DNA of 64,000 bases from MWAR01 sp035388825 (GCA_035388825.1 DAOOQQ010000018.1:1-64000), one strand, 5' to 3'; shown: positions 40,664 to 49,454, counted from the first letter of the stretch. Notes: generated by a model from the letters alone, not told the origin. Program-made: numbers and translations.

Positions 40664-42436
40664 ATGGCATTTCTCTCTTCGTATCGCATCCATCTGTTCG
40701 CCCTTCTGGTCGTCGTCACGGCCATTCTGTTCGGGGGCTGCACCAACGCGAACTCGGTCGCGGCCCTGCGCACGACCGACGGCGCGGAAACGGCCCTGAC
40801 CGACACCGAGACGACTTCGGGAACGGGCGGCAATCTCTCCCCCATGCTGAACCTCACCTCGGGCGGCAGCCTGACCGGATTCGGCGGGGAAATCACGCTG
40901 ACCGCAGACGCGATCGATCCGGACGGGGATCCCGTCCAGTTGAACTGGACCGCTTCCGGCGGAACGATCATCCGGAATGTCTCGAACTCCGCCGTCTGGA
41001 AAGCCCCGTCGATGACGGGCACGTTCGAGATCACCTGCAGCGCCGACGACCGCAAGGGCGGCATCACCACGAAAAAGACGAGCGTCGACGTGGTGGGCGG
41101 GCGGATCTACGCGATCACGGTCCAGATCAACCGCACCTCGCTCCTCGTCAATCCGACGTCGGCCGCCGCGGATGGGGACTGGCTCCCGCTGGCCCAGGCG
41201 AAAGTGACGATTCCCGCACTCGATCTCGTCGGGATCACGAATGCGCAGGGGAAAACCGAAATCGCCCTGGACGCCGGCAACCTGGTCGCCAGCTCCGCCG
41301 AAGTGCGCATCCAGTATCTCGACTGGGACTTGCGGTATACCGCGGTCTTCCCGTCGAACGGGACTTCTATATCAGATAATATACAATTACATCCCGGTTT
41401 CGAGAACGCCTCGGTCGCGGTCGGTCGGGGCGACTCGTTCACCAAGCGGCGGGGCGGCGTCGAAGTCCAGGTGCTCGAAACGGTGGCCGGGGTCGACACC
41501 CCGCTGAACGAAGCGGCGATCACGGTCGGAACGAACCAGCAGGTCACCAGCGGCGGCGCGGCGTTCCTCGCGGTCGGCGCGGGCTCCGGCGATACCGTGA
41601 TCTCGGTCGTCAAGTCCGGATATGCCGAACGGCGCGACATGCAGATTCCGGTGGCTCTCGACGGCCTGACCATCGTCCGGATGCGCCTGTATCCGGCCCA
41701 CGACGTCCCCGTCACCGATCCGATCATCTCCTGGACCCGCCCCTACAACGGCCAGACGGGGGTCGACGTCTCCACCCCCCTCGAGATCGGCTTCGGCCAG
41801 TCGATGGACACCGCCACGATCTTCGACCAGTTCGAGTTGACGCTGGAGATCGACGGGAAGACGACCGTCGCCGTTCCCGGCTCGCTCGTCAAGTCGTTCT
41901 TCGAGATCGAATGGATCGGCGCCACGGTGCTGCGCCTGAAACCCCGGCAGGCCCTCTCCCCGTCGAAAAAATACAGCCTCATGCTGTCCCAGTGGGGCGC
42001 AAGGGCTGCCGACGGCCGCCTCCTGCGCAATTACACCGGCCTGTTCGCCTCGTTCACGACGGCCGCCGACCCCTCGCCCCACGTCGTCTCGACCTCGCCG
42101 AAAAACGGCGACACGGGCGTTTCGCGGGCCGGCCCGTTCCGGGTGAAGTTCGACCGGCCGATGAACCCTGCCAGCCTCCTGACGGGGCTGCGTCTCGACG
42201 TGACGGACATGCAGAACGGGATCCGGGTGACCCTTGATGGCACGGCCCTCGGCGAGGAGTTCGACATCGCCTGGAGCGATGACGACACGATCCTCTCGCT
42301 GGTGCCCAACCGGACGCTGGCCTCGAACCGTTCCTATCTGATCCGTCTCACCACTTCGGGACTACGCTCGCGATCGGGCCTGGCGTTGGCAGGCGAAGCC
42401 CAGCTCTGGTGCCAGTTCACGACCGGAACGTTCTGA
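40664..42436 (+). CDS. Outer-envelope lipoprotein with Ig-like/Big_5 domains
   Basis: The 590-residue protein has a lipoprotein signal (VVVTAILFGGC, lipidated Cys26), an Ig-like domain (ITLTADAIDPDGDPVQLNWTASGG), a carboxypeptidase-regulatory-like part (VTIPALDLVGITNAQGKTEIALDAG) and two Big_5-type domains (PYNGQTGVDVSTPLEIGFGQSMD; SPKNGDTGVSRAGPFRVKFDRPMN). It is probably anchored at the outer membrane and may act in adhesion or envelope structure. GGAGG lies seven bases before the ATG. An A/T island is at 41366-41392. Confidence 0.82.
   Translation: MAFLSSYRIHLFALLVVVTAILFGGCTNANSVAALRTTDGAETALTDTETTSGTGGNLSPMLNLTSGGSLTGFGGEITLTADAIDPDGDPVQLNWTASGGTIIRNVSNSAVWKAPSMTGTFEITCSADDRKGGITTKKTSVDVVGGRIYAITVQINRTSLLVNPTSAAADGDWLPLAQAKVTIPALDLVGITNAQGKTEIALDAGNLVASSAEVRIQYLDWDLRYTAVFPSNGTSISDNIQLHPGFENASVAVGRGDSFTKRRGGVEVQVLETVAGVDTPLNEAAITVGTNQQVTSGGAAFLAVGAGSGDTVISVVKSGYAERRDMQIPVALDGLTIVRMRLYPAHDVPVTDPIISWTRPYNGQTGVDVSTPLEIGFGQSMDTATIFDQFELTLEIDGKTTVAVPGSLVKSFFEIEWIGATVLRLKPRQALSPSKKYSLMLSQWGARAADGRLLRNYTGLFASFTTAADPSPHVVSTSPKNGDTGVSRAGPFRVKFDRPMNPASLLTGLRLDVTDMQNGIRVTLDGTALGEEFDIAWSDDDTILSLVPNRTLASNRSYLIRLTTSGLRSRSGLALAGEAQLWCQFTTGTF
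41366..41392 (+). other. A/T-rich dyad island inside the lipoprotein gene
   Basis: TATAT (41368-41372) and ATATA (41379-41383) form an inverted repeat around CAGATA. Codons ACT TCT ATA TCA GAT AAT ATA CAA TTA are all rare nearby. Confidence 0.65.
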
Positions 42437-42457
42437 TCCCGCCCGTGCCGGTGCGGT

Positions 42458-43762
42458 TCAGATACCGGTGCGGAACACCAGGGTCGGGATCGTGTCGAGC
42501 AGAATCATCAGATCGAGCGAGACCGACAGGTTCTCGATGTAGAACAGGTCATACTCGACGTGGGAATGAATCGGCAGATTCGCGGTGCGTGCGTAGACCT
42601 GCCAGAGCCCGGTGATTCCGGGACGCACCTTGAGGCGTTTCGCCTCGACCGCCGTATACTCCCGCACGATGAACGGCATCTCGGGTCGTGGCCCCACGAG
42701 GCTCATGTCGCCGATCAACACGTTCCAGAGCTGGGGAAGTTCGTCGAGGCCGGTCGATCGCAGCAGCGCGCCGATGCGGGTGATCCGCGGATCGGCGCGG
42801 CTGGTCGGCGTGGGCGAGTAGACCTCGGCATCCTCGTACATCGTGCGGAACTTGTAGATCGTGAACTCCCGGCCGTCGCGCCCGATGCGCCGCTGCGCGA
42901 ACAGGACCGGACCGGCCGAGTCGAGACGGATCAGCAGGGCGAACAGCACGCCCAGCGGCGCAAGCAGCACCAGGAAGGCTGCCGAGATCGCGACGTCCAG
43001 GAACCGCTTGACCCCGAGCGTCAGACGCCGCGCGGCGGGAGAGGAAACGCTCAGCATCACCGCGCCGTCGAAAAAACCGCCCGTGAACTGGCGCAGATAC
43101 AGGTTTCCGAAGGACGGCACGAGATGCAGCAGAACGGCGGAATTGCGCGAGGTTTCCCGAAGCTGCCAGAGCTGTTCATACTCGATGCGGTCCCCGAACA
43201 GAAAAACCTCGTCGATATATTCCGATGACAATAGTTCAGCCAGGGGAATGCCCGCGCCGGAGGCCACGATGTCGGCCCCGAGTCCGGGGTTCTCACGCAG
43301 CCGCTTTTCGAACAGCTCGAGGGTCGGCCCCGAGCCGGTCAGGATCACGCGGCGGCGGCCCCAGCCCCGGGCGTGGAGACGTTCGCGCAGCCGGTGTGCG
43401 ATCTGGCGGCCGATGCCGCCGAAAAAGACGAACGCCAGCCACCAGAGGAAGATCACGAGCCGGGAAAAATCGTAGGCGTGATAGAGGAACGTCGCTGCCA
43501 TCAGCAGCAGGAACAGGAGCAGCGACGTCTTGAACTGGAGCAGGAGTTCGTCGAGACGGAACAGCAGAAGTTTCCGTTCGTAGCCGCCGCGCCAGATCAG
43601 CAGCAGATGCCAGATGACGACGGCCGTCCCGATGAGCAGGCCGTATTGTCCGGGATTCTGGAGATACGGCTCGACCTGGAACAGGGCCTCGGAGGTCCGG
43701 ACGGCGTAGGCAAGCCAGCCCGAAAGGCACAGGGCGAGCGTGTCGGCGAGAAAGTTCAGCAT
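42458..43762 (-). CDS. Polyprenyl glycosylphosphotransferase (WcaJ/exopolysaccharide initiation type)
   Basis: The 434-residue protein has four N-terminal transmembrane helices, a CoA-binding-like domain (RRVILTGSGPTLELF) and the catalytic domain: KRFLDVAISAAFLVLLAPLG, GPVLFAQRRIGRDGREFTIYKFRTM, TGLDELPQLWNVLIGDMSLVGPRPE and KVRPGITGLWQV. It transfers a sugar phosphate to undecaprenyl phosphate, starting glycan synthesis. It follows the 43780 gene after 17 bases. Confidence 0.93.
   Translation of the reverse strand: MLNFLADTLALCLSGWLAYAVRTSEALFQVEPYLQNPGQYGLLIGTAVVIWHLLLIWRGGYERKLLLFRLDELLLQFKTSLLLFLLLMAATFLYHAYDFSRLVIFLWWLAFVFFGGIGRQIAHRLRERLHARGWGRRRVILTGSGPTLELFEKRLRENPGLGADIVASGAGIPLAELLSSEYIDEVFLFGDRIEYEQLWQLRETSRNSAVLLHLVPSFGNLYLRQFTGGFFDGAVMLSVSSPAARRLTLGVKRFLDVAISAAFLVLLAPLGVLFALLIRLDSAGPVLFAQRRIGRDGREFTIYKFRTMYEDAEVYSPTPTSRADPRITRIGALLRSTGLDELPQLWNVLIGDMSLVGPRPEMPFIVREYTAVEAKRLKVRPGITGLWQVYARTANLPIHSHVEYDLFYIENLSVSLDLMILLDTIPTLVFRTGI
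43213..43236 (-). other. A/T-leaning island in the glycosylphosphotransferase gene
   Basis: The coding strand reads GAA CTA TTG TCA TCG GAA TAT ATC GAC; CTA, TTG, TCA and TAT are rare in this gene. Only a weak three-base dyad (TCG/CGA) is present. Confidence 0.35.
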
Positions 43763-43779
43763 GCGCGCTTCATGCGCGG

Positions 43780-44535
43780 TCAGTCCCGCTCCCCGAGCGA
43801 GCGAAACAGCCGGTACCAGAGAAAACTGACGGCCAGCGACGTCAGGGTCGCGAGCACCGAGTAGCGAAGCCCCGGCCCCTCACCGCCGGCCAGCTTCAGC
43901 TCGGCCGTCTGCACCCGGGCATCCGTCCCGTCCGCCGCCAGGCCCGTGGGCCGGACGATGCGCACATCCGTCGTCACCACCGGCTCGACCTGGGGGGGCT
44001 CGACGACAGGGGGGACGTTGGCAGCGGCCTCGGCGGGCAAGGCGGTTCCCGTCTGACGGGCGGAGGCGGGGGAAGGCGCCGTAACGCTCGTGATCGGGGG
44101 CGACGGCGGCCGCAGTTCGGGACTCAGCGGCTCCCCAGGCTTGATGGGCGGATGTCCCTCGGCCTGGAACTCGATCAGATCCGCGAGTTCGCCGCAGAAG
44201 TCCTCGAGCACCTCGCGCTGGCTCCGGGGAAACGAAACGCGGGTGATGTTCTGCGGGGAGGATCGCGGCGTGAACGTCAGCGTATACCCGCGGCGGCTCT
44301 GGAAATACAGGATGGACTGAATGTCCCGGCGCGGCAGGAGGGCGACGACCGCCTCCTTCCCGAACTCTCGGGTATGGAACAGGACGGTGCGGTCGGTGAG
44401 GACCATCCACAGTTCCCCGAGGCGCCCGATCATGCCGGAAGCGGACGCAATGCACTTCTGAACCGCCTCTCCTTCGGCGAGGTAGAGGCGGAGGTCGCGG
44501 GAAACCTCTTCGGGCAGGCGCGGCACCGTATTCAT
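43780..44535 (-). CDS. PH-like/unknown domain protein with C-terminal membrane anchor
   Basis: The 251-residue protein has an N-terminal domain (LGELWMVLTDRTVLFHTREFGKEAVVALLPRRDIQSILYF) that reads like a bacterial PH/GRAM-type beta sandwich, a Pro/Ala-rich linker (about 130-200) and one transmembrane helix near the end (YSVLATLTSLAVSFLWYRLF). The family is not certain. The ATG at 44535 lies seven bases after a -10 box (leaderless type). It precedes the glycosylphosphotransferase gene by 17 bases, probably in one operon. Confidence 0.6.
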   Translation of the reverse strand: MNTVPRLPEEVSRDLRLYLAEGEAVQKCIASASGMIGRLGELWMVLTDRTVLFHTREFGKEAVVALLPRRDIQSILYFQSRRGYTLTFTPRSSPQNITRVSFPRSQREVLEDFCGELADLIEFQAEGHPPIKPGEPLSPELRPPSPPITSVTAPSPASARQTGTALPAEAAANVPPVVEPPQVEPVVTTDVRIVRPTGLAADGTDARVQTAELKLAGGEGPGLRYSVLATLTSLAVSFLWYRLFRSLGERD

Positions 44536-44542
44536 CGGCCTC

Positions 44543-44571
44543 ATCCTAGCGCAATCCTTCCCCGTCGGCAA
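44543..44571 (-). promoter_or_regulatory. Promoter of the 43780-44535 gene
   Basis: TTGCCG (44566-44571), 17 bases, TAGGAT (44543-44548) on the minus strand, seven bases before the ATG at 44535. Confidence 0.55.
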
Positions 44572-44588
44572 GCCTTCCCGGGGCATGG

Positions 44589-44594
44589 TATAAT
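44589..44594 (+). promoter_or_regulatory. -10 box of the GT39 gene (leaderless)
   Basis: A perfect TATAAT lies eight bases before the ATG at 44603, so the transcript should start at or within a few bases of the start codon. It is back-to-back with the minus-strand promoter at 44543-44571. Confidence 0.65.
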
Positions 44595-44602
44595 CGGCGC
44601 CC

Positions 44603-46207
44603 ATGAGCACCTCATCCGTTTCTCTCCCCCTCCCGGACGCCGTCCCGCCGGCCACCCAAGACCGGCTCTGGGAACAGCGGTTCTGGCTGTTCCTGACGTT
44701 CTTCTGGCTCGTCCGCCTCGCGATGGGGCTGCTTCTCGATCTCACCCCGGACGAAGCCTACTACTGGGAACTCGCCCGGCGCCCCGACTGGTCCTATTTC
44801 GACCATCCGCCGCTGGTGGCCTGGATGATCGCGGCGTTCCGCCACCTGCTCGGGGACACCCCCCTTGCCGTGCGACTCCCCGTGCTCATCACCCTGCCCA
44901 TCGTCTGCCGGGCTCTGTATCTGATCGGCCGTGACGCGTTGAACAACCCGGCGGCGGGCTTTCTCGGCTCCCTCCTGGTGCATCTGACGCCGGCCGGCAT
45001 GGCTCTCGGCCTCATCACCACGCCCGACACGCCGCTCGCGCTGTTCTGGAGCCTCGGAGCGGTGGCATTCCTTGCGGCACTGCGCACCGACGCCGTCTCC
45101 TGCTGGGTCGCGACCGGCGTCTGCCTGGCCCTGGGGGCTCTCGGAAAATACAACATGATCTTTTTCGTTCCGGCCGTGGCCGTCGTGATCCTCGCGTTTC
45201 CGGCCTACCGGAGCCGCCTCACGACGGGGAGACTCTGGCTGATGGTCGCTCTCGCGGCCATCGGGACGCTGCCGATCCTCTACTGGAACTCCCTGCACGA
45301 CTGGGCCTCGTTCCGCTTCCAGTTCGCCCACGGATTCAAGCCCAGCCCCAAACATATTTTGTCGAATATCGGAGAGTTCCTGGGAGGCCAACTGGGCACG
45401 ATCGGCCCTCTCCTGTATCCCGTCTTCTGGTGGGTCGCCCTGCGCGGCCTGGCGGACGGCTGGAGGCGCAGCGAAGCCGGGCGATTGTTCCTCGCACTGC
45501 TGGCGCTTCCGATGATGCTGTTCTTCGTCCGGCGCGGCCTTTCCTCGAAGGTCGAGGCGAACTGGCCGCAGATCGCCTATCTCAGCCTCATGCCCCTCGC
45601 GGCCGAATGGCTGCTCGCGGCACAGGCGGCCCGCCGATCACGCCTGCTCTGGATCGTCGGCCCGTCAGCCCTTCTCACGCTGATCGTCGCCCTCCAGGCA
45701 ATGACCCTCATCCTCCCCCTGCCGTCCCGCGCCGATATCTCGATCCGGCTGCACGGCTGGCAGGCCCTGGGGGCGAAGGTGCGCGAGATCGACGCGGCGA
45801 CGGGCCATTCCAGCCTCTTCGTGGGCCAGGGCGGGCCGCTCACGGCCCTGATCTCGTTCTACGGCAACCTTCCGCCGGATCGCATCGCCGAAGTGCACGG
45901 CAAGGGCAACTGGCGGTTCTGGTGGGCGGGCCGGGAGCCGGCCTCCGGCTCGAACGCCGTTTTCATCGATGATGGCCGGTATTCCGAAGCGCTCGGCTTC
46001 GGCCGTGCCTACACCTCGATCCTCGCCTCGGAAACCCTGCCCGTCGTGTCGCGCGGGCGCCTGATCCGAACTCTCACCTTCACGCCGCTCCATGGATACC
46101 GCGGCGGCGTGCGGTTCGAGATGGGTCCGACGGAATCCCGCCATCCGGGCGCCGCCGGCCCACTTCCCGCCTCGGGCAAGTCGAGCCGGCAGGAAGATCC
46201 CAACTGA
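44603..46207 (+). CDS. Family 39 glycosyltransferase (ArnT/PMT-like)
   Basis: The 534-residue membrane protein has about eleven helices and the GT39 loop LLDLTPDEAYYWELARRPDWSYFDHPPLVAWMIA with the catalytic Asp-Glu pair (about 50-51). It moves a sugar from a polyprenyl-phosphate donor to an acceptor in the periplasm. The DPM-like gene at 47360 could make its donor, and the GT9 gene lies between them. An A/T dyad sits at 45354-45369. Confidence 0.92.
   Translation: MSTSSVSLPLPDAVPPATQDRLWEQRFWLFLTFFWLVRLAMGLLLDLTPDEAYYWELARRPDWSYFDHPPLVAWMIAAFRHLLGDTPLAVRLPVLITLPIVCRALYLIGRDALNNPAAGFLGSLLVHLTPAGMALGLITTPDTPLALFWSLGAVAFLAALRTDAVSCWVATGVCLALGALGKYNMIFFVPAVAVVILAFPAYRSRLTTGRLWLMVALAAIGTLPILYWNSLHDWASFRFQFAHGFKPSPKHILSNIGEFLGGQLGTIGPLLYPVFWWVALRGLADGWRRSEAGRLFLALLALPMMLFFVRRGLSSKVEANWPQIAYLSLMPLAAEWLLAAQAARRSRLLWIVGPSALLTLIVALQAMTLILPLPSRADISIRLHGWQALGAKVREIDAATGHSSLFVGQGGPLTALISFYGNLPPDRIAEVHGKGNWRFWWAGREPASGSNAVFIDDGRYSEALGFGRAYTSILASETLPVVSRGRLIRTLTFTPLHGYRGGVRFEMGPTESRHPGAAGPLPASGKSSRQEDPN
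45354..45369 (+). other. A/T dyad inside the GT39 gene
   Basis: ATATT (45354-45358) and AATAT (45365-45369) form an inverted repeat with a six-base loop TTGTCG. Codons CAT ATT TTG TCG AAT ATC. Confidence 0.5.
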
Positions 46208-46221
46208 ACGGGGAACAACGC

Positions 46222-47355
46222 GTGAATCCAGTGAATCCCGCCTTCGACTGCCGCCACTTCCGCGGCGACAAGCCCTGCGCCTTCTGCGCCGGCCGTCCGT
46301 GCGGCCCCCTGACCGGCCTCCCGGCCGCGTGCGGCAGATATGAGCCGATCGGCCACCGCACCCTCATCATCAAGCTGGGCGCGCTCGGCGATGTCGTGCG
46401 CACGACGAGCCTTCTGCCGGCCCTGCACCGGAAACACCCCGGAACCGTCATCACCTGGATCACCCAGCCCGGAGCGGTGCCGCTGGTTCAGAACGACCTC
46501 GTCTGGAAGGTTCTGCCCTGGAACTTCGAAACCGCCCTCTGGGCCGAATCCGCCACCTGGGATCTGGTCATCTGCCTCGACAAGGAGGACGGCCCGACGG
46601 CTCTCGCCACGCGCGTTCCGGCCGATGTCCGCCACGGGTACGGCAGGAACGGGAACGGGCTTCTGCGGCCTCTCTCAGAGGCCAGCGAGCGGCTGTTCCT
46701 GCTCGGTATCGACGACGAGGACAAGTTCCGCCGCAACACCACGACCTACCCCCAACTGATCGCCGAGGCCTGCGAACTCGACGGTGGACCGAATCCCTAC
46801 GTGCTCCCCGTGTCGGCGACCGAGCGGGTCTGGGCCCAGGGCGTCTCGGCCTCCTTCGCCGGCAGGCGCCCGGTCGGACTCCATCTTGGCTCGGGGGAGG
46901 GCTTCGCCGGCAAATGCTGGCCCATCGAGAGGTTCGTCGAGCTCGCCCGGCGCCTCCTGGCCGACGGCGCAACCCCGGTGTTCCTCGGCGGGAAACGCGA
47001 GTCGGCCGTCTACGAAACCGTCCGCGCCATGGCTCCGGCCGGCAGCATCTTCCCGGGCTGCGAGTTCACCCTGCGTGAATTCATTGCCCTGACTTCGATG
47101 CTCGATGTCATGGTCTCGGGCGACTCGCTCGCCATGCATATCGCGATAGGAACGGGAGTCCACGCCGTCGCCCTGTTCGGCTCGACGACCGAGCGCGAAA
47201 TCGCCTATTACGGCCGGGGCGAATCGCTCGTCGGCCGCGTTCCCTGCTCGCCCTGCTTCCGGCGGGTCTGCCCGACGCACGAGGAGTGCATGCAGCAGAT
47301 CTCCGTCGATGCCGTATTCGCTGCCGTCGAACGCGGCCTGGAACGGAAAGGATAA
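46222..47355 (+). CDS. Family 9 glycosyltransferase (heptosyltransferase-like) with N-terminal Cys-rich segment
   Basis: The 377-residue protein has the GT9 fold: TLIIKLGALGDVVRTTSLLPALHRKHP, WDLVICLDKEDG, RPVGLHLGSGEGFAGKCWPIERFVELARRLL and the donor-site region SGDSLAMHIAIGTGVHAVALFG. Ahead of it lie five cysteines (C9, C19, C22, C27 and C37) in a short zinc-finger-like segment, and further Cys near the end (VPCSPCFRRVCPTHEECM). It should add a heptose or hexose to a lipid-linked core. It starts 14 bases after the GT39 gene. Confidence 0.86.
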   Translation: MNPVNPAFDCRHFRGDKPCAFCAGRPCGPLTGLPAACGRYEPIGHRTLIIKLGALGDVVRTTSLLPALHRKHPGTVITWITQPGAVPLVQNDLVWKVLPWNFETALWAESATWDLVICLDKEDGPTALATRVPADVRHGYGRNGNGLLRPLSEASERLFLLGIDDEDKFRRNTTTYPQLIAEACELDGGPNPYVLPVSATERVWAQGVSASFAGRRPVGLHLGSGEGFAGKCWPIERFVELARRLLADGATPVFLGGKRESAVYETVRAMAPAGSIFPGCEFTLREFIALTSMLDVMVSGDSLAMHIAIGTGVHAVALFGSTTEREIAYYGRGESLVGRVPCSPCFRRVCPTHEECMQQISVDAVFAAVERGLERKG

Positions 47356-47359
47356 TTCC

Positions 47360-48124
47360 ATGACCATCGAAGCCCTGCGCGGCCGCCGCCTTCTGGTGCT
47401 GCTGCCCACCTACAACGAGTCCGGCAACCTGTTCCGTCTCATTGGCGAGTTGCTGGCCCTCGATCCGGCAGTCGACGTGCTGGTGATGGACGACCAGTCG
47501 CCGGACGGAACGGGCCGGATGGCACAGGATCTGGCTGCCTCCAACCCACGTGTTCATGCCGTTCTCCGTCCACCCCCGCGGGGCCGCGGCCTCGCCGGGC
47601 GCGACGGGTTCACCTGGTTCCAGAACCACCCGGAATACGCGATTCTGGTCGAGATGGATGCCGATTTCTCGCACCAGCCGAAATTCATCCCGGCGATGGT
47701 GGCCGCTCTCGATCATGCCGACGCCGTCACGGGGTCGCGGTTCGTCGCGGGGGGCGGGGAAACCGGCCGCACGCTCGGCAGGCAGATCACTTCGCTGTTC
47801 GCCAACGCCTACCTGCGCTTCGTCTTCCGGACCCGGGTGCGCGACTGCACCTCCGGCTTCCGGGCGTTCACGCAGCGGGCTTTTTCGGGAATCGATTTCA
47901 CGACCTACCGGTCGGTCGGGCCGACGATCGTGACCGAGCTGCTGTTCGATCTCCAGCGGCGCGGACGGCGGCTCGCCGAAGTGCCCATCCTGTTCGAGGA
48001 CCGGGTCTGGGGAGAATCGAAACTCTCGCCCGCGATCCTCGCGAAAAGCCTTTGGTTTCCGCTCGTGCTGCGGTTCGGAAGGTTGTTCGCCCCCCGGGTC
48101 ACTCTCCCCCGATCTCGTGACTGA
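47360..48124 (+). CDS. Polyprenol-phosphate mannosyltransferase-like GT2
   Basis: The 254-residue protein has the DPM-type GT2 motifs LLVLLPTYNESGNLFRLIGEL, VLVMDDQSPDGTGRMAQDL, VEMDADFSHQPKFIPAM and DCTSGFRAFTQRAF. It makes a polyprenyl-phosphate sugar, the donor type used by the GT39 protein encoded three genes back. GGA lies eight bases before the ATG. Its 3' end overlaps the convergent 48099 gene by 26 bases. Confidence 0.9.
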   Translation: MTIEALRGRRLLVLLPTYNESGNLFRLIGELLALDPAVDVLVMDDQSPDGTGRMAQDLAASNPRVHAVLRPPPRGRGLAGRDGFTWFQNHPEYAILVEMDADFSHQPKFIPAMVAALDHADAVTGSRFVAGGGETGRTLGRQITSLFANAYLRFVFRTRVRDCTSGFRAFTQRAFSGIDFTTYRSVGPTIVTELLFDLQRRGRRLAEVPILFEDRVWGESKLSPAILAKSLWFPLVLRFGRLFAPRVTLPRSRD

Positions 48125-48416
48125 TCAGCTGCTTGAGCTTGGTGAACAGCAGATACAGCATGAACAACAGGCCCAACTGCATGACGAACAGGGCCATGAA
48201 CAGGAGCCGGGTGATGAACCGCTCGGTCGTGACGATCGAAAGAAGCATCCCGACGGTTTCCGAAGCCGGCAGATTCCGCACGGCATCGGGGGTGACAACC
48301 CCGGAATACGACTGGGCCGCCATGATGAAACTGCCGAGCACGAGCAGGAACGCAACGGCCACGAACAGGAAACTGATGATGCGCAGGCGGCGCTCGAGTC
48401 GTTCGTTGTGGGTCAT
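48099..48416 (-). CDS. Small membrane protein, function unknown
   Basis: The 105-residue protein has a transmembrane helix at about 12-34 (IISFLFVAVAFLLVLGSFIMAA) and another at about 69-90 (LLFMALFVMQLGLLFMLYLLF). I do not recognise a family. AAGGAG lies six bases before the ATG. It is convergent with the glycosyltransferase operon. Confidence 0.7.
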   Translation of the reverse strand: MTHNERLERRLRIISFLFVAVAFLLVLGSFIMAAQSYSGVVTPDAVRNLPASETVGMLLSIVTTERFITRLLFMALFVMQLGLLFMLYLLFTKLKQLISHEIGGE

Positions 48417-48507
48417 GGCTGGCTCCTTGGCGGGGTGGATCGGACGGTTGCATTATAGGAACCGGGCTCCGTTCTGTCAAACCGGCCTTTCATCGGCGAC
48501 AATTCGA

Positions 48508-48523
48508 ATATAATATATTATAT
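48508..48523. promoter_or_regulatory. 16-base perfect A/T palindrome before the PfpI-like gene
   Basis: ATATAATATATTATAT is a perfect palindrome 28 bases before the GTG start of the next gene and contains a TATAAT -10 box (48509-48514). It has the look of an operator or a promoter core, and resembles the palindromes found inside genes at 17434-17445 and 29942-29955. Confidence 0.6.
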
Positions 48524-48550
48524 AACATACTGATTATCATGGAGGTTCTT

Positions 48551-49108
48551 GTGAAACGGTGCTACGTCTTTATGGCGCATGGATTCGAGGAGATGGAGCT
48601 GACGGTCACCGTCGACATGCTCCGGCGCGCAGGTCTCGAAACGCAGACCGTTTCCCTCGGCGAAGACACGGCCCCCGTGACCGGTTCGCGGGGAATCGCG
48701 ATGGTACCGGATCTCTCCTTCGACCAGCTGCAGGAAGGCGAGGCCGCCTGGCTGATCCTGCCCGGCGGCCTCGAAGGCACCCGCAGACTTGCCGCGGACG
48801 AGCGGCTGCTCGCGCTGCTCCGGCGCCAGGTGAAGGCGGGCCGCCGGATCGCTGCGATCTGCGCCGCCCCGACCGTCCTGGTGAAAGCAGGCATCGCGGG
48901 CGGCCATACCATGACCTCACACCCATCCGTGCGCGAAACGATGGAGGGCGTCACCTACAGCGACCGGCGGGTCGTCCTGGACGGCCCCTTCATCACCTCG
49001 CGGGCTGCGGGAACGAGCTTCGAGTTCGCCGCGGCGATCATCGCCGTCGAGAAAGGCCAGCCGGCCGTCGCCGAGGTCAACAAGGGCGTCCTCGCCCCGC
49101 TCCCCTGA
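48551..49108 (+). CDS. DJ-1/PfpI family protein
   Basis: The 185-residue protein starts at GTG 48551 because GGAGG lies five bases upstream; the ATG at 48539 overlaps that site. It has FMAHGFEEMELTVTVDML (Glu13/14), LILPGGLEGTRRL and the nucleophile RRIAAICAAPTVL (Cys104), as in YajL/DJ-1 proteins that act on glycated or oxidised substrates. It is convergent with the zinc-ribbon gene. Confidence 0.9.
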   Translation: MKRCYVFMAHGFEEMELTVTVDMLRRAGLETQTVSLGEDTAPVTGSRGIAMVPDLSFDQLQEGEAAWLILPGGLEGTRRLAADERLLALLRRQVKAGRRIAAICAAPTVLVKAGIAGGHTMTSHPSVRETMEGVTYSDRRVVLDGPFITSRAAGTSFEFAAAIIAVEKGQPAVAEVNKGVLAPLP

Positions 49109-49119
49109 AACCGCCCCTC

Positions 49120-49401
49120 TCAGTGGGCCGCGGCCGGAACGTCGTCCTCGAGCTTGAACTGAGGGTTGATGACCAGCTTGAAGAACTTGGCGTTCAGGCG
49201 GTCGGAGAGGAAGTTGTTCAGATCCTCGGAGCACTTGATGAGAGTCTCCCACTGGGGAACCTTGATCTGCTTGCCGCACAGCGAGCAGTTCAAAACCCCC
49301 TTCATTTCCTCGATCGATTTGTGACTGACATTCAGGACGTTTCGGCACAACGAGCAACTGATCGTGAAGTAGAACGGCAACCGGTCGATACGCTCGAGCA
49401 T
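49120..49401 (-). CDS. Small protein with two CxxC pairs (zinc-ribbon type)
   Basis: The 93-residue protein carries CSLC (16-19) and CSLC (39-42), spaced as a zinc ribbon, followed by a helical tail (LIKCSEDLNNFLSDRLNAKFFKLV). I do not recognise the family. AAGGAG lies seven bases before the ATG. A -35-like TTGACC (49449-49454) and an A/T-rich -10 region overlap the end of the upstream LUD gene. Confidence 0.65.
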   Translation of the reverse strand: MLERIDRLPFYFTISCSLCRNVLNVSHKSIEEMKGVLNCSLCGKQIKVPQWETLIKCSEDLNNFLSDRLNAKFFKLVINPQFKLEDDVPAAAH

Positions 49402-49411
49402 GGTATTTCTC

Positions 49412-49454
49412 CTTATTTATAATAATACTTATATAATTTCCTGTACCAGGTCAA
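49412..49454 (-). promoter_or_regulatory. A/T-rich promoter region of the zinc-ribbon gene
   Basis: On the minus strand TTGACC (49449-49454) precedes a TATAAG-like box (49428-49433) by 15 bases. TTATA (49417-49421) and TATAA (49432-49436) are inverted arms, so it resembles the intragenic islands as well as a promoter. Confidence 0.45.

Noticed and set aside
48539..48551. ATG 48539 as start of the PfpI-like gene
   Set aside because: Its second to fourth bases are part of the ribosome site GGAGG for the GTG at 48551, which matches the usual N-terminus of the family.
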